Of a DNA stretch of 64,000 nt, positions 24,175 through 33,694 are shown piece after piece. The notes beneath the pieces were generated by a model, which saw only the letters and a list, made by a program, of their open reading frames with translations, was not told the DNA's origin and did not search any database. The stretch spans positions 4,650,001 through 4,714,000 of the forward strand of contig NZ_AP024643.1 of NCBI RefSeq assembly GCF_019977195.1, read 5' to 3'. This DNA is from Arthrobacter sp. StoSoilA2 (lineage in GTDB: Bacteria; Actinomycetota; Actinomycetes; Actinomycetales; Micrococcaceae). Position numbers and translations under genes: made by a program. Every line of letters starts with the position of its first letter. The stretch's first letter is position 1.

Positions 24175-24960
24175 TTACCGGAGTCCTTCGACGACGGGTT
24201 GTGGCGTTGGAAGTGCGTCCAAGGAATTGAAGCTGTAGAGCTGGATTCCCTCTATCCCTGGTCGGACAGAGAGCTCCTCAATGAGCGCGTCCGGCGTGTA
24301 CCGTTCCCCGATCAGAAGCCTCCGTGCCAGCGGGCCTTTGCGGCTGAGGAATTTCAAGGAGGACCCCACTCCGATCTTGGTGGCAAGCGAGACCAGCTTT
24401 ACCTTGGGCACGGCCCCTGCCACACCTGCCCACACTGGAAGGAGTACGCCCTCACGGCGGAGCATGGCCACGTAGTCCTGGATCCTGTCCGCCGAGAAAC
24501 ACATCTGCGTGACTATTTTCGTGGCGAACTCCTGTTTCTCCAGCAAGGCATCAACCAAGTGCAGGCTGGTGATATCCGGATGCCCTTCCGGGTAGCCGGC
24601 CACTCCAACGGCCATTTCGCCGGACGTGATCTGGGCGATGTCGCGCAGCAATTCCCCGCCTGTGGAATACGGACCCGATGGCTGCCCGTCGCCACCGATG
24701 GCGAATACTTCCGTGATGCCCGACGCCGAGCAGTCACCCAATATGGCTGACAACTCCTCGCGACTTTCAAGAGCCTTGGCAGCAAGGTGGGGAACCACGG
24801 TATAGCCGAGCTCCCTCAGCTGGACTGCAGCACGGAGTGTGGCACCGACACCATGCTTCGGCAGGCAGGTAATGCTGATTGCGGTGGACGTAGGCAGGGC
24901 CTTGCTGACGACGTCCACGATTCCCTCGGACGGGATGATCTCAACACGAACGGGAAGCAC
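24175..24960 (-). CDS. Short methylenetetrahydrofolate reductase-like protein
   Basis: 261 aa, shorter than typical MetF (~290-310). TIM-barrel motifs of the MTHFR family are visible: VEIIPSEG near the start, TVVPHLAAKA, FAIGGDGQPSGPYSTGGELL, VAGYPEGHPD (the hallmark GYPEGHP) and FATKIVTQMCFSADR. FAD binding and NAD(P)H-dependent folate reduction are expected. It is the last gene of the glycine/serine unit, 21 nt after lipA. Here it more likely handles one-carbon units from glycine or betaine/sarcosine breakdown than methionine synthesis; that is inference. Confidence 0.82.
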   Translation of the reverse strand: MLPVRVEIIPSEGIVDVVSKALPTSTAISITCLPKHGVGATLRAAVQLRELGYTVVPHLAAKALESREELSAILGDCSASGITEVFAIGGDGQPSGPYSTGGELLRDIAQITSGEMAVGVAGYPEGHPDITSLHLVDALLEKQEFATKIVTQMCFSADRIQDYVAMLRREGVLLPVWAGVAGAVPKVKLVSLATKIGVGSSLKFLSRKGPLARRLLIGERYTPDALIEELSVRPGIEGIQLYSFNSLDALPTPQPVVEGLR

Positions 24961-24981
24961 GATGTGTCCTTTTGCTGTGGC

Positions 24982-25989
24982 TTAGGCGTGGGCGGCGAGG
25001 ATGGTGGAGGCTTCCTGGCGGGTGGTGCCGGAGGACTCGATGTGGGCCAGGGCGGCGGGGATTTCCCAGCCTTTCTTGCGCATCGCGGTGGCCCACAAAC
25101 GCCCGGCCCGGTAGGAGGAGCGGACCAGCGGCCCGGACATGACACCGAGGAACCCGATCTCCTCGGCCTCGTGCTGGAGGTCCACGAACTCCTGCGGCTT
25201 GACCCAGCGGTCCACGGGCAGGTGCCGTTCGGACGGGCGCAGGTACTGGGTGATCGTGATCAGGTCACACCCGGCCGCGTGCAGGTCCCGCAGCGCTTCG
25301 GAGATTTCCTCGCGGGTTTCGCCCATGCCCAGGATCAGGTTGGACTTGGTCACCATGCCAAGGTCCCGGCCCTGGGTGATGACATCCAGGGAGCGTTCGT
25401 ACCGGAACGCCGGGCGGATCCGCTTGAAAATCCTGGGCACGGTTTCGACGTTGTGCGCGAACACCTCGGGCTTGGAATCGCAGATCGCCTTGATGTGTTC
25501 GGGTTTGCCGGAGAAGTCAGGGATGAGCAGCTCCACCCCGGTGCCGGGGTTCAGTTCGTGGATCTTGCGGACCGTTTCGGCGTACAGCCACACGCCCTCA
25601 TCGGCGAGGTCGTCACGGGCCACCCCGGTGACGCTGGCGTAGCGCAGCTGCATGGCCTGCACGGACCGGGCCACCTTGGTGGGTTCGAACATATCCACCG
25701 GGGAGGGTTTGCCGGTATCGATCTGGCAGAAATCACAGCGCCGCGTGCATTCGGACCCGCCGATCAGGAACGTCGCTTCCTTGTCTTCCCAGCACTCGAA
25801 AATGTTCGGGCAACCGGCCTCCTCACACACCGTGTGCAGGCCTTCCTTTTTCACCAGGTTCTTCAGACCGACGAACTCGGGCCCCATCTGGACCTTGGCC
25901 TTGATCCACTCGGGCTTGCGTTCAACCGGGATAGCCGAATTACGCTGCTCAACGCGCAGCAACTTACGGCCTTCAGGTGCCAGGGTCAT
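24982..25989 (-). CDS. lipA: Lipoyl synthase
   Basis: 335 aa radical-SAM enzyme inserting two sulphurs into octanoyl-protein to form lipoate. Both iron-sulphur sites are present: the auxiliary cluster in CEEAGCPNIFEC and the SAM cluster CTRRCDFC. The family's GVARDDL and QYLRPSERHLPV segments are also visible. ATG at 25989 is preferred, with AAGGAAG upstream; the longer frame from 26034 is not. Placed after sdaA and with gcvH in the same unit, it is probably a second, glycine-cleavage-dedicated copy in addition to a housekeeping lipA elsewhere, which I cannot see. Confidence 0.93.
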   Translation of the reverse strand: MTLAPEGRKLLRVEQRNSAIPVERKPEWIKAKVQMGPEFVGLKNLVKKEGLHTVCEEAGCPNIFECWEDKEATFLIGGSECTRRCDFCQIDTGKPSPVDMFEPTKVARSVQAMQLRYASVTGVARDDLADEGVWLYAETVRKIHELNPGTGVELLIPDFSGKPEHIKAICDSKPEVFAHNVETVPRIFKRIRPAFRYERSLDVITQGRDLGMVTKSNLILGMGETREEISEALRDLHAAGCDLITITQYLRPSERHLPVDRWVKPQEFVDLQHEAEEIGFLGVMSGPLVRSSYRAGRLWATAMRKKGWEIPAALAHIESSGTTRQEASTILAAHA

Positions 25990-26046
25990 GGGTTTACTTC
26001 CTTGTTGGTTGTCTCGTTTTGTCCGTTGCCACAACGCAGGTACGTG

Positions 26047-27465
26047 TCAGCATTCGACGACGTTCACGGCCAGGCCGCCCATCGCGGTTTCCTTGTACTT
26101 GGAAGACATGTCCTTGCCGGTCTCGCGCATGGTCACGATCACCTCATCCAACGACACCCGGTGCGTCCCATCCCCCCACAACGCCATCTTCGCCGCGTTG
26201 ATCGCCTTCGCCGCCGCGATCGCGTTCCGCTCAATACACGGAATCTGCACCAACCCCCCGATCGGATCACACGTCAACCCCAGGTTGTGTTCCATCGCGA
26301 TCTCCGCCGCGTTCTCCACCTGACCCGGCGTACCACCCATCACCTCGGCCAACCCCGCAGCAGCCATCGACGACGCCGAACCCACCTCGCCCTGGCAACC
26401 CACCTCAGCCCCCGAAATGGACGCCTGCTCCTTGTACAACACCCCCACAGCCCCCGCAGCCAGCAGGAACTTCACCACCACATCGTCCTTATCGGCCTGG
26501 GTGGCCTTGTCCATGCCCGGCGCATAATGCAACGCGTAATACAACACCGCCGGGATAATCCCCGCCGCACCATTCGTCGGCGCCGTGACCACCCGCCCAC
26601 CGGAAGCGTTCTCCTCATTGACCGCCAACGCGATCAGGTTCACCCACTCCTGCCAATACTTCGGATCGTTACGGTCCTTGTCCTCCTTCAACAACCGCTC
26701 CAGCCAGTCCGGAGCACGACGACGGACCCTCAACCCCCCGGGCAACACACCCTCACGCTTCAAGGACGTCTCAACACACGCCTCCATCACATGCCAGATA
26801 TGCAACAAACCCTCCCGGATCTCCTCCTCAGACCTGCTGGCACGCTCATTGATGAACATGATGTCGCTGATCCCCAACCCCTTCGAGGAACACCGGCCCA
26901 GCAACTCAGCAGCCGTCCGGAACGGCAACGGCAACTCCGCCTTCGTCTCCTCCAACTCCGCCCGCGCCGCGTCCTCCTCACCCTCCCGGACAATGAACCC
27001 GCCACCAACCGAGAAAAACGTCGCCTCCCGCAACGTGGCGCCCTCAGCATCAACCACAGCAAACTTCATCCCGTTCGTATGCCGCGGCAACACCGTCAAC
27101 GGATGCAACACCATATCCTCCACCGCATACCGCAACTGCACCCCCGCACCAGCAACGCCAGCACCAGCAAGATTCAGCACACCCGTCTCCGCGATCGCAG
27201 CCAACCGCTCCTCCACCTCATCAGGCAGGATCAACTCCGGGTGGTAACCCTCCAAACCCAACAGCGTCGCAGTCATCGTCCCGTGGCCACGGCCAGTCGC
27301 AGCCAACGACCCATACAAATCAACCCGCAACCCCGCCACCGAACCCAGCACCCCGGACTCACGCAACTCGCCAGCGAACACCGCAGCAGCACGCATCGGC
27401 CCCACAGTATGAGAACTCGACGGGCCAATACCCACAGAGAACAGATCGAAAACACCAACAGCCAT
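26047..27465 (-). CDS. sdaA: L-serine ammonia-lyase
   Basis: 472 aa single-chain iron-sulphur serine dehydratase, converting L-serine to pyruvate and ammonia. It has the N-terminal SIGPSSSHTVGPMRAA motif and the alpha-domain cysteines (VGCQGEVGSASSMAAAG; GLTCDPIGGLVQIPCIERNA). The length fits the fused beta-alpha form. The start at ATG 27465 has GAAAGGGA upstream. A GC-rich hairpin with a T-rich tail lies only 44 nt before this start (27509-27549), so expression may depend on anti-termination. It follows glyA in the same direction, allowing glycine to be converted via serine to pyruvate. Confidence 0.95.
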   Translation of the reverse strand: MAVGVFDLFSVGIGPSSSHTVGPMRAAAVFAGELRESGVLGSVAGLRVDLYGSLAATGRGHGTMTATLLGLEGYHPELILPDEVEERLAAIAETGVLNLAGAGVAGAGVQLRYAVEDMVLHPLTVLPRHTNGMKFAVVDAEGATLREATFFSVGGGFIVREGEEDAARAELEETKAELPLPFRTAAELLGRCSSKGLGISDIMFINERASRSEEEIREGLLHIWHVMEACVETSLKREGVLPGGLRVRRRAPDWLERLLKEDKDRNDPKYWQEWVNLIALAVNEENASGGRVVTAPTNGAAGIIPAVLYYALHYAPGMDKATQADKDDVVVKFLLAAGAVGVLYKEQASISGAEVGCQGEVGSASSMAAAGLAEVMGGTPGQVENAAEIAMEHNLGLTCDPIGGLVQIPCIERNAIAAAKAINAAKMALWGDGTHRVSLDEVIVTMRETGKDMSSKYKETAMGGLAVNVVEC

Positions 27466-27720
27466 GGCTGGATCCCTTTCAGGGAGGAGTCAAACACAAC
27501 AAAAATGTGGGGGCCGGGCCAAATCCCGAGCCAAGGCGGCCCGGCCCCCTGGAGGTCCCAGTGCGAACCTCCAAACCCGGTTTTGTGTGCGGCATTCGTT
27601 CCCAGCAAATGCCACACCCGGGAGATCAAAATCGAGTCCCGCCGATTCGTGGACTCCCTGCCAAACATGCCGTGCGCACGGCACACCCCGCAGCAACCCC
27701 ACGAAACGGAAGACCAAAGC
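27466..27720 (-). ncRNA. Structured sdaA leader with several hairpins
   Basis: Read leftward, the 255 bases before sdaA contain a 14-bp palindrome GCCGTGCGCACGGC (27669-27682), then GAGTCC/GGACTC pairing (27637-27657), then a long imperfect hairpin built on GTGTGGCATT and AATGCCGCACAC (about 27583-27620). A 6-bp GGAGGT/ACCTCC hairpin (27551-27572) comes next and finally the terminator-like stem at 27509-27549. This order (structured domain, then hairpin plus T-run, then gene) is typical of a riboswitch or leader attenuator. I do not recognise the class, and it is not the glycine riboswitch seen before gcvP. Confidence 0.45.
27509..27549 (-). terminator. Intrinsic terminator / attenuator directly before sdaA
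   Basis: GGGGGCCGGGCC (27509-27520) and GGCCCGGCCCCC (27538-27549) pair perfectly over 12 bp with a 17-nt loop. On the minus strand they are followed by CCACATTTTTGTTGTGTTTG. It is 44 nt from the sdaA ATG and 374 nt after the glyA stop. Confidence 0.75.
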
Positions 27721-27922
27721 ATCCTCGCGGCCCACCCTCGGAAGCTGCCCGTCCCAAGAAGGCGACCCGCCCCGGCGGCCCCTTCGGGGCCGGCATCCGG
27801 AAGCGGGCGTCCAAGGGAGCATCGCATCCGCTCAGCGGGTGCCTATGCGACCGAGCCCGCGGAGGATGTCGGCCCCGACGGGCCCACACACCGGCCAGCG
27901 TCGACGACCCAACCCGCAAGGC

Positions 27923-29242
27923 TCAGGCGAGGTTCGCAACTCCCGGGTACAGCGGATGCGCTTTCGCAAGAACCTCAACCCGGTGCCGCAACCCGGAAAG
28001 GTCCGCATCGGCGTCGGCAATCAACACTTCGGCGATGATGTCCGCAACTTCGCGGAAGGCCGCTTCCCCGAATCCGCGCGTGGCGAGGGCCGGGGTGCCG
28101 ATGCGCAGGCCGGAGGTGACCATGGGCGGGCGTGGGTCGAACGGGACGGCGTTGCGGTTGACGGTGATGTCGATCGCGGCGAGGCGGTCCTCGGCTTGCT
28201 GGCCGTCGAGTTCGCAGTTGCGCAGGTCGACGAGGACCAGGTGCACGTCGGTCCCGCCGGAGACAACGGAGATACCCTTTTCTGCAACGTCGGGCTGGAC
28301 CAGGCGTTCGGCCAGGATCCGGGCGCCGGCCAGGACGCGTTCCTGACGTTCCCGGAACTCTGCCGAGGCTGCGATCTTGAAAGCAACTGCCTTACCCGCG
28401 ATCACGTGCTCCAGCGGTCCACCTTGCTGGCCCGGGAACACGGCCGAGTTGATCTTCTTGGCGATGTCGGCGTCGTTGGAGAGGATGATGCCGCCGCGCG
28501 GACCGGCGAGGGTCTTGTGCGTCGTCGACGTCGTGACGTGGGCGTGCGGCACCGGGGACGGGTGCAGGCCAGCCGCAACCAGTCCGGCGAAGTGCGCCAT
28601 GTCCACCATGAGGTAGGCACCCACGGAGTCGGCAATCCGACGGAACTCAGCGAAATCCAGCTGCCGCGCGTAAGCGGACCAGTCGGCAACGATCAGTGCC
28701 GGCTTGTGCTCCTGCGCCAGGCGTTCGACTTCGGCCATGTCCACCGTGTGGGTGTCCTCGCGGACGCCGTAGGGGACCACGTTGTAGAGCTTGCCGGAGA
28801 AGTTGATCCTCATGCCGTGCGTGAGGTGGCCGCCGTGGGCAAGGTTGAGGCCCATAATGGTGTCGCCCGGCTTGATCAGCGCGTGCATCACTGAGGCGTT
28901 CGCCTGCGCACCGGAGTGTGGCTGGACGTTCGCGAACTCCGCACCGAAGAGTGACTTGATGCGGTCGATCGCGAGCTGCTCGATCACGTCGACGTGCTCG
29001 CAACCACCGTAGTACCGCTTGCCCGGGTAGCCTTCGGCGTACTTGTTGGTCAGCACGGAGCCTTGGGCCTGCATCACGGCAACGGCTGTGTGGTTCTCTG
29101 AGGCGATCATTTCCAGGCCGTCGCGCTGGCGGCCCAGTTCGTCGTCGATCTTCGCGGCGATGTCCGGGTCCAGCTCGGACAGCTGGGCGTCCAACGACGC
29201 AGACACAACCTGCTCGAACTCAGTCACGGCTGCGGCGCTCAC
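27923..29242 (-). CDS. glyA: Serine hydroxymethyltransferase
   Basis: 439 aa PLP enzyme interconverting glycine plus methylene-THF with serine. Motifs visible: the pyridoxal Lys in TTSTTHKTLAGPRGG (~245), SGAQANASV and the DWSAYAR/DMAHFAG region. It starts with GTG 29242, overlapping the gcvH stop (GTGA). Placed after gcvPTH under the glycine riboswitch, it uses the methylene-THF produced by the cleavage system on a second glycine to make serine for SdaA. Probably an additional catabolic copy of glyA. Confidence 0.95.
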   Translation of the reverse strand: MSAAAVTEFEQVVSASLDAQLSELDPDIAAKIDDELGRQRDGLEMIASENHTAVAVMQAQGSVLTNKYAEGYPGKRYYGGCEHVDVIEQLAIDRIKSLFGAEFANVQPHSGAQANASVMHALIKPGDTIMGLNLAHGGHLTHGMRINFSGKLYNVVPYGVREDTHTVDMAEVERLAQEHKPALIVADWSAYARQLDFAEFRRIADSVGAYLMVDMAHFAGLVAAGLHPSPVPHAHVTTSTTHKTLAGPRGGIILSNDADIAKKINSAVFPGQQGGPLEHVIAGKAVAFKIAASAEFRERQERVLAGARILAERLVQPDVAEKGISVVSGGTDVHLVLVDLRNCELDGQQAEDRLAAIDITVNRNAVPFDPRPPMVTSGLRIGTPALATRGFGEAAFREVADIIAEVLIADADADLSGLRHRVEVLAKAHPLYPGVANLA

Positions 29243-29622
29243 AGTTCGCCACCGTTTGTTGCAGCGTATTCCTCAGCCGACATGAGCGGGCCTTCTTCCG
29301 TGGCCGCCACTTTGAACAGCCAACCAGCGCCGTAAGGGTCGGTGTTGATCAGGGCCGGATCGCTGACAACGGCGTCATTGATCTCGGTCACCTCACCTGT
29401 CACCGGCGAGTACAGGTCCGAGACCGACTTGGTGGACTCGACCTCACCGCAGGTCTCGCCTGCAGTCACAGTAGAACCGACCTCAGGGAGGTCAACGTAC
29501 ACAATGTCGCCCAGGGCATCCGCAGCAACCGCAGAGATCCCAATCCCCACAGGCCCGGCTCCATCCGAAGCAACCCATTCATGCTCAGCCGAATACTTCA
29601 GCTCGGCAACTACTTTGCTCAT
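29239..29622 (-). CDS. gcvH: Glycine cleavage system H protein
   Basis: 127 aa lipoyl carrier shuttling the aminomethyl group among P, T and L proteins. Lys65 in GEVESTKSVSDLYSP is the lipoylated residue and lies in the conserved ExxKxxxD context. ATG 29622 has GAAGGAA upstream; the stop overlaps glyA. No gcvL (dihydrolipoamide dehydrogenase) is in the cluster, so the shared enzyme must serve. The lipA in the same unit can provide the cofactor. Confidence 0.95.
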   Translation of the reverse strand: MSKVVAELKYSAEHEWVASDGAGPVGIGISAVAADALGDIVYVDLPEVGSTVTAGETCGEVESTKSVSDLYSPVTGEVTEINDAVVSDPALINTDPYGAGWLFKVAATEEGPLMSAEEYAATNGGEL

Positions 29623-29642
29623 TCCAGTTCCTTCTCTCGTGG

Positions 29643-30779
29643 CTATTTTTGGCGCTTGTAGAACGGCAGCTGAACGATCTCGAACTGCTCAGCTTTTCCG
29701 CGGAGGTCCACCTCGACTACCGTGCCCGGTGTGAAATGCTCGACGTCGACATACGCCAGGGCGATCGGGTAACCGAGCGTCGGGCTCGGTTGGCCGGAGG
29801 TGACTTCGCCGATGAGCGAGCCGTCCTTGAGGACCGAGTAATGGGCGCGGGCTGCACGTCGGCCGGTTCCCTTGAGGCCGACCAGTTTCTGTCCGATGGT
29901 CGATCCGACGCCGGCTGCCTTGATCGCGGCCAGGGCTTCCTTGCCGATGAAGTCGCTTTCCTTGGCCAGGGAAACCACCGGGCCAAGTCCTGCGGCGTAG
30001 GCGTTGACGTAGCGGGAGAGCTCGTTGCCGTAGAGCGGCATGCCGGCTTCGAGGCGAAGGGAGTCGCGTGCTGCAAGGCCCGCGGGGATGAGGCCGTGGC
30101 CTTCGCCGACCTCGAGGAGTGCTTCCCAAAGGCCGGCTGCGTCAACGTTCGGGATGTAGATCTCGAAGCCGTCTTCGCCGGTGTAACCGGTGCGGGCAAG
30201 CAATAGGTCCTGCCCGTTGATCTCAACCTCAACAGCCGCGTAGTACTTCAGTTCGGTCACGAGGGCGTGCTGCTCTGCCGGAACCAAGGTCAGCAGAATG
30301 GCTTCCGCGTTCGGACCCTGGACTGCGATCAGCGACGTCTCGGCCGAGGCGTCCTCAACCACGACGTCGAAGCCGGCCGCCCGCTCCAGCAATGCTGCCG
30401 CAACTACCTTGGCGTTGCCCGCGTTGGGGACCACGAGGTACTGATCCACGCCTTCTTCGGGAGAAGGGCGGCGGTAGGTGATGAGGTCGTCGATGATGCC
30501 GCCGTCGGCGTTGCAGATAAGCGAGTACTTGGCCTTGCCCACGGCGATCGCGGACAACTTGCCCACGAGCGCGAAGTCCAGGAACGCCGCCGCGTCCGGA
30601 CCGCTGACCCAGACTTCGCCCATGTGGGAGAGGTCGAAGAGGCCAGCTGCGTTACGGACTGCGTGGTGTTCGGCGAGCTCGGACTCGTACTTGAGCGGCA
30701 TCTGCCAGCCGCCGAAGTCCGTGAACGAGGCCCCGGCTTTTTTGTGCTGCTCGTAGAGAGCGGTGTAGTTCTCAGTCAT
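29643..30779 (-). CDS. gcvT: Glycine cleavage system T protein (aminomethyltransferase)
   Basis: 378 aa. Transfers the methylene carbon from aminomethyl-H protein to tetrahydrofolate, releasing ammonia. N-terminal HKKAGASFTDFGGWQMPL and DLSHMGEVWVSGPDAAAFLD are typical, as are ARTGYTGEDGFEIY (folate site) and the C-terminal barrel TSGQPSPTLGYPIALAYV. It lies 12 nt after gcvP and 20 nt before gcvH. Confidence 0.96.
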   Translation of the reverse strand: MTENYTALYEQHKKAGASFTDFGGWQMPLKYESELAEHHAVRNAAGLFDLSHMGEVWVSGPDAAAFLDFALVGKLSAIAVGKAKYSLICNADGGIIDDLITYRRPSPEEGVDQYLVVPNAGNAKVVAAALLERAAGFDVVVEDASAETSLIAVQGPNAEAILLTLVPAEQHALVTELKYYAAVEVEINGQDLLLARTGYTGEDGFEIYIPNVDAAGLWEALLEVGEGHGLIPAGLAARDSLRLEAGMPLYGNELSRYVNAYAAGLGPVVSLAKESDFIGKEALAAIKAAGVGSTIGQKLVGLKGTGRRAARAHYSVLKDGSLIGEVTSGQPSPTLGYPIALAYVDVEHFTPGTVVEVDLRGKAEQFEIVQLPFYKRQK

Positions 30780-30791
30780 TGAGTCAGTCCT

Positions 30792-33659
30792 TTAGTTCTC
30801 GACGTCTGCGGTGTTGTCCTCGAACGCTTCAAGGGGTGGGCAGGAGCAGACCAGGTTGCGGTCGCCAGCAGCGCCGTCAATGCGTCCGACCGGCGGGAAG
30901 TACTTGTCCTGCTTAAGGTGGTGGACGGGGAACGCTGCCTGCTCCCGCGTGTAGTCGCGGTCCCATGCAGAACTCACGACGGCGGCAGCCGTGTGCGGCG
31001 CGTTACGCAGCGGCGAGTTCTCAACAGTGAAATCGCCGGTGGCAACCTGCTCGATTTCGGCACGGATGGTGATCATGGCTTCAATGAAGCGGTCGATCTC
31101 GGCGAGGTCCTCGGACTCGGTCGGCTCCACCATCAAAGTGCCCGCAACCGGGAACGCCAAGGTGGGAGCGTGGAAACCGAAGTCGATGAGGCGCTTGGCC
31201 ACGTCCTCAGCCGTGACGCCGGTGCGGGCAGTCAGTTCGCGGAGATCCAGGATGCACTCGTGGGCAACAAGACCGCCTTCGCCGGTGTAAAGAACCGGGA
31301 AGTGCTCATCCAAGCGGGAGGCAACGTAGTTCGCAGCAAGCAGCGCGGACTTGGTGGCTTCGGTGAGGCCCTGGCCACCCATGAGCTTCACGTAGGCCCA
31401 GGAAATGGGGAGCACGCCGGCGGAGCCGTAGCGGGATGCAGAGATGGCCACGCCACCTTCAGACGAAACATTGTTCGCATCTCCGGGCATGAACGGTGCC
31501 AGGTGGGCCTTGGCTGCAACCGGTCCAACACCAGGTCCGCCGCCGCCGTGCGGGATGCAGAAAGTCTTGTGCAGGTTCAGGTGGGATACATCGCCGCCGA
31601 ACTTGCCCGGCTGGGCGAGCCCAACGAGTGCGTTGAGGTTTGCGCCGTCAACGTACACCTGGCCTCCGGCAGCATGGATCGCGTCGCAGACCTCCCGGAC
31701 ATCGGCGTCGTACACACCGTGCGTGGACGGGTAGGTGATCATGATGGCCGAAAGGGCGTCCTTGTTGGCCTCGATCTTGGCTGCCAGGTCCGCGTGGTCG
31801 ATCGTGCCGTCAGCGGCCGTGGCCACCACAACAACCTTCATGCCAGCGAGCACAGCCGAGGCCGCGTTGGTGCCGTGGGCAGAGGCCGGAATCAGGCACA
31901 CGTTGCGCTGCTCGTCGCCGCGGGAAAGATGGTATCCGCGGATCGCAAGGAGGCCGGCGAGCTCACCCTGCGAACCGGCGTTCGGCTGGATGGAGACCTG
32001 GTCGTAGCCGGTGATCTCAGTGAGGTCGGCTTCCAGTCCTTCAATGAGCTCGCGCCACCCAGCGGTCTGGTGATCCGGAGCGAACGGGTGGATCGAGGCG
32101 AACTCCGGCCAGGAGATTGCTTCCATCTCAGCTGTAGCGTTGAGCTTCATGGTGCAGGAACCCAGCGGGATCATGGTGCGATCCAGTGCGAGGTCCCGGT
32201 CGGACAGCTTGCGGATATAGCGCAACAGCTGCGTCTCGGAACGGTGCGTGTTGAACACGGGGTGCTGCAGGAAATCACTGGTTCGGACCACGTCTGAGGG
32301 CAGCTCAAACCCGGAAGCGTCCTTCACCGGACCGGCACCAAAAGCGACGGCTACCGCAGAGAGGACCTCCGGCGTCGTGGTTTCATCGAGGGAAACGCCA
32401 ACCGTGTCAGCATCGATGCGACGCAGGTTGATACCGCGGGCTTCGGCGGCGGCGATGACTTTGTCAGCCTTGCCGGGTACGCGGACAGTGAGGGTGTCGA
32501 AGAAGGATTCAGACACGAGTTCACGGCCGGCGGTCTTGAGGGCAGTGGCCAGCGTGCGGGCGTGGCCGTGCACGCTTTCGGCGATCGCCTTCAGGCCTTC
32601 CGGACCGTGGTAAACCGCGTACATCGACGCCACGATGGCGAGCAGTGCCTGCGCGGTGCAGATGTTGGACGTGGCCTTTTCGCGGCGGATGTGCTGCTCG
32701 CGGGTCTGAAGGGCCAGGCGGTAGGCCGGGACTCCGGCGTTGTCCTTGGAGACGCCGACGATGCGGCCCGGGAGCGTGCGCTCCATGCCTTCGCGGACTG
32801 CCATGTACGCAGCGTGGGGGCCGCCGAAGAACAGCGGAACACCAAAGCGCTGCGCAGTTCCGACGGCGATGTCGGCGCCCTGCTCGCCCGGGGGCGTGAT
32901 GAGGGTGAGCGCCAAAAGGTCGGCAGCGACAGTGACCAGCGCGCCGCGCTCCTTGGCGTCAGCGATCACGCCGGAGTGGTCGAAAACGCGGCCCGAAACG
33001 CCGGGCTGCTGCAGGACGATGCCGTTGATCTCGCCGTCGGGAAGCCCGGCGGATAGGTCGGCAATCTCCACCTCGAAGCCGAGCGCCTCGGCGCGGCCCT
33101 TCACGATGGCGATGGTCTGCGGGAGGAGGTCGGCGTCCAGGACGGTCTTGCCGTCCTTCGCGGTTTTGGACTTGTTGGCGCGACGCATCAGCAGCACAGC
33201 CTCGGCCACAGCGGTGGCTTCATCCAGCAGCGAAGCGTTGGCCACGGGAAGTCCGGTGAGGTCCTGGACCATGGTCTGGAAGTTCAGGAGAGCTTCGAGG
33301 CGGCCCTGCGAAATCTCGGGCTGGTAAGGCGTGTACGCCGTGTACCAGGCTGGCGCTTCAAGGATGTTGCGGCGGATAACCGGCGGCGTGACGGTGTCGT
33401 AGTAGCCCTGGCCGATCAGCTGGATGGCGGTCTTGTTCTTGGACGCAAGCTTGCGGAGCTCGGCGAGGACCTGGGTCTCGCCAAGGGCGGCTTGAAGCGT
33501 CAGCGGCGTGGCTTGCCGGATGGAATCGGGGACCGCAACATCTACCAGGCCGTCTACGGAGTCGTAGCCGATTGCCTTGAGCATGGTGTCAACGTCGGCC
33601 TGGCGGCGGGCGCCGATGTGCCGGTCCGCGAAAGCGGTGGGGGTTGATTGAACAGTCAA
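30792..33659 (-). CDS. gcvP: Glycine dehydrogenase (decarboxylating), P protein
   Basis: 955 aa single-chain P protein, the CO2-releasing PLP enzyme of glycine cleavage. Motifs: FADRHIGAR at the start, and the PLP Lys in NLHKTFCIPHGGGGPGVGP in the C-terminal half. I prefer the TTG at 33659 (TGGAG 6-8 nt upstream, protein beginning with TVQSTPTAFADRH) to the ATG at 33671, which has no ribosome binding site; the difference is four residues. Expression should be switched on by glycine through the tandem riboswitch ending ~35 bp upstream. Confidence 0.95.
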   Translation of the reverse strand: MTVQSTPTAFADRHIGARRQADVDTMLKAIGYDSVDGLVDVAVPDSIRQATPLTLQAALGETQVLAELRKLASKNKTAIQLIGQGYYDTVTPPVIRRNILEAPAWYTAYTPYQPEISQGRLEALLNFQTMVQDLTGLPVANASLLDEATAVAEAVLLMRRANKSKTAKDGKTVLDADLLPQTIAIVKGRAEALGFEVEIADLSAGLPDGEINGIVLQQPGVSGRVFDHSGVIADAKERGALVTVAADLLALTLITPPGEQGADIAVGTAQRFGVPLFFGGPHAAYMAVREGMERTLPGRIVGVSKDNAGVPAYRLALQTREQHIRREKATSNICTAQALLAIVASMYAVYHGPEGLKAIAESVHGHARTLATALKTAGRELVSESFFDTLTVRVPGKADKVIAAAEARGINLRRIDADTVGVSLDETTTPEVLSAVAVAFGAGPVKDASGFELPSDVVRTSDFLQHPVFNTHRSETQLLRYIRKLSDRDLALDRTMIPLGSCTMKLNATAEMEAISWPEFASIHPFAPDHQTAGWRELIEGLEADLTEITGYDQVSIQPNAGSQGELAGLLAIRGYHLSRGDEQRNVCLIPASAHGTNAASAVLAGMKVVVVATAADGTIDHADLAAKIEANKDALSAIMITYPSTHGVYDADVREVCDAIHAAGGQVYVDGANLNALVGLAQPGKFGGDVSHLNLHKTFCIPHGGGGPGVGPVAAKAHLAPFMPGDANNVSSEGGVAISASRYGSAGVLPISWAYVKLMGGQGLTEATKSALLAANYVASRLDEHFPVLYTGEGGLVAHECILDLRELTARTGVTAEDVAKRLIDFGFHAPTLAFPVAGTLMVEPTESEDLAEIDRFIEAMITIRAEIEQVATGDFTVENSPLRNAPHTAAAVVSSAWDRDYTREQAAFPVHHLKQDKYFPPVGRIDGAAGDRNLVCSCPPLEAFEDNTADVEN

Positions 33660-33694
33660 GAGGAACTCCATGATTCAGGCGCCCTATGTGCGCC

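Noticed and set aside
27776..27842. GGCCCC-TTC-GGGGCC and GCATCCGC hairpins after glyA as a glyA terminator
   Set aside because: Stable stems but no T-run on the minus strand; left unassigned as part of the glyA-sdaA spacer.
24787..28038. 1083-aa open frame on the + strand
   Set aside because: Lies antisense across metF-like, lipA, sdaA and their leaders; the protein is His/Arg/Pro-rich with no domain, typical of an antisense shadow in high-G+C DNA.
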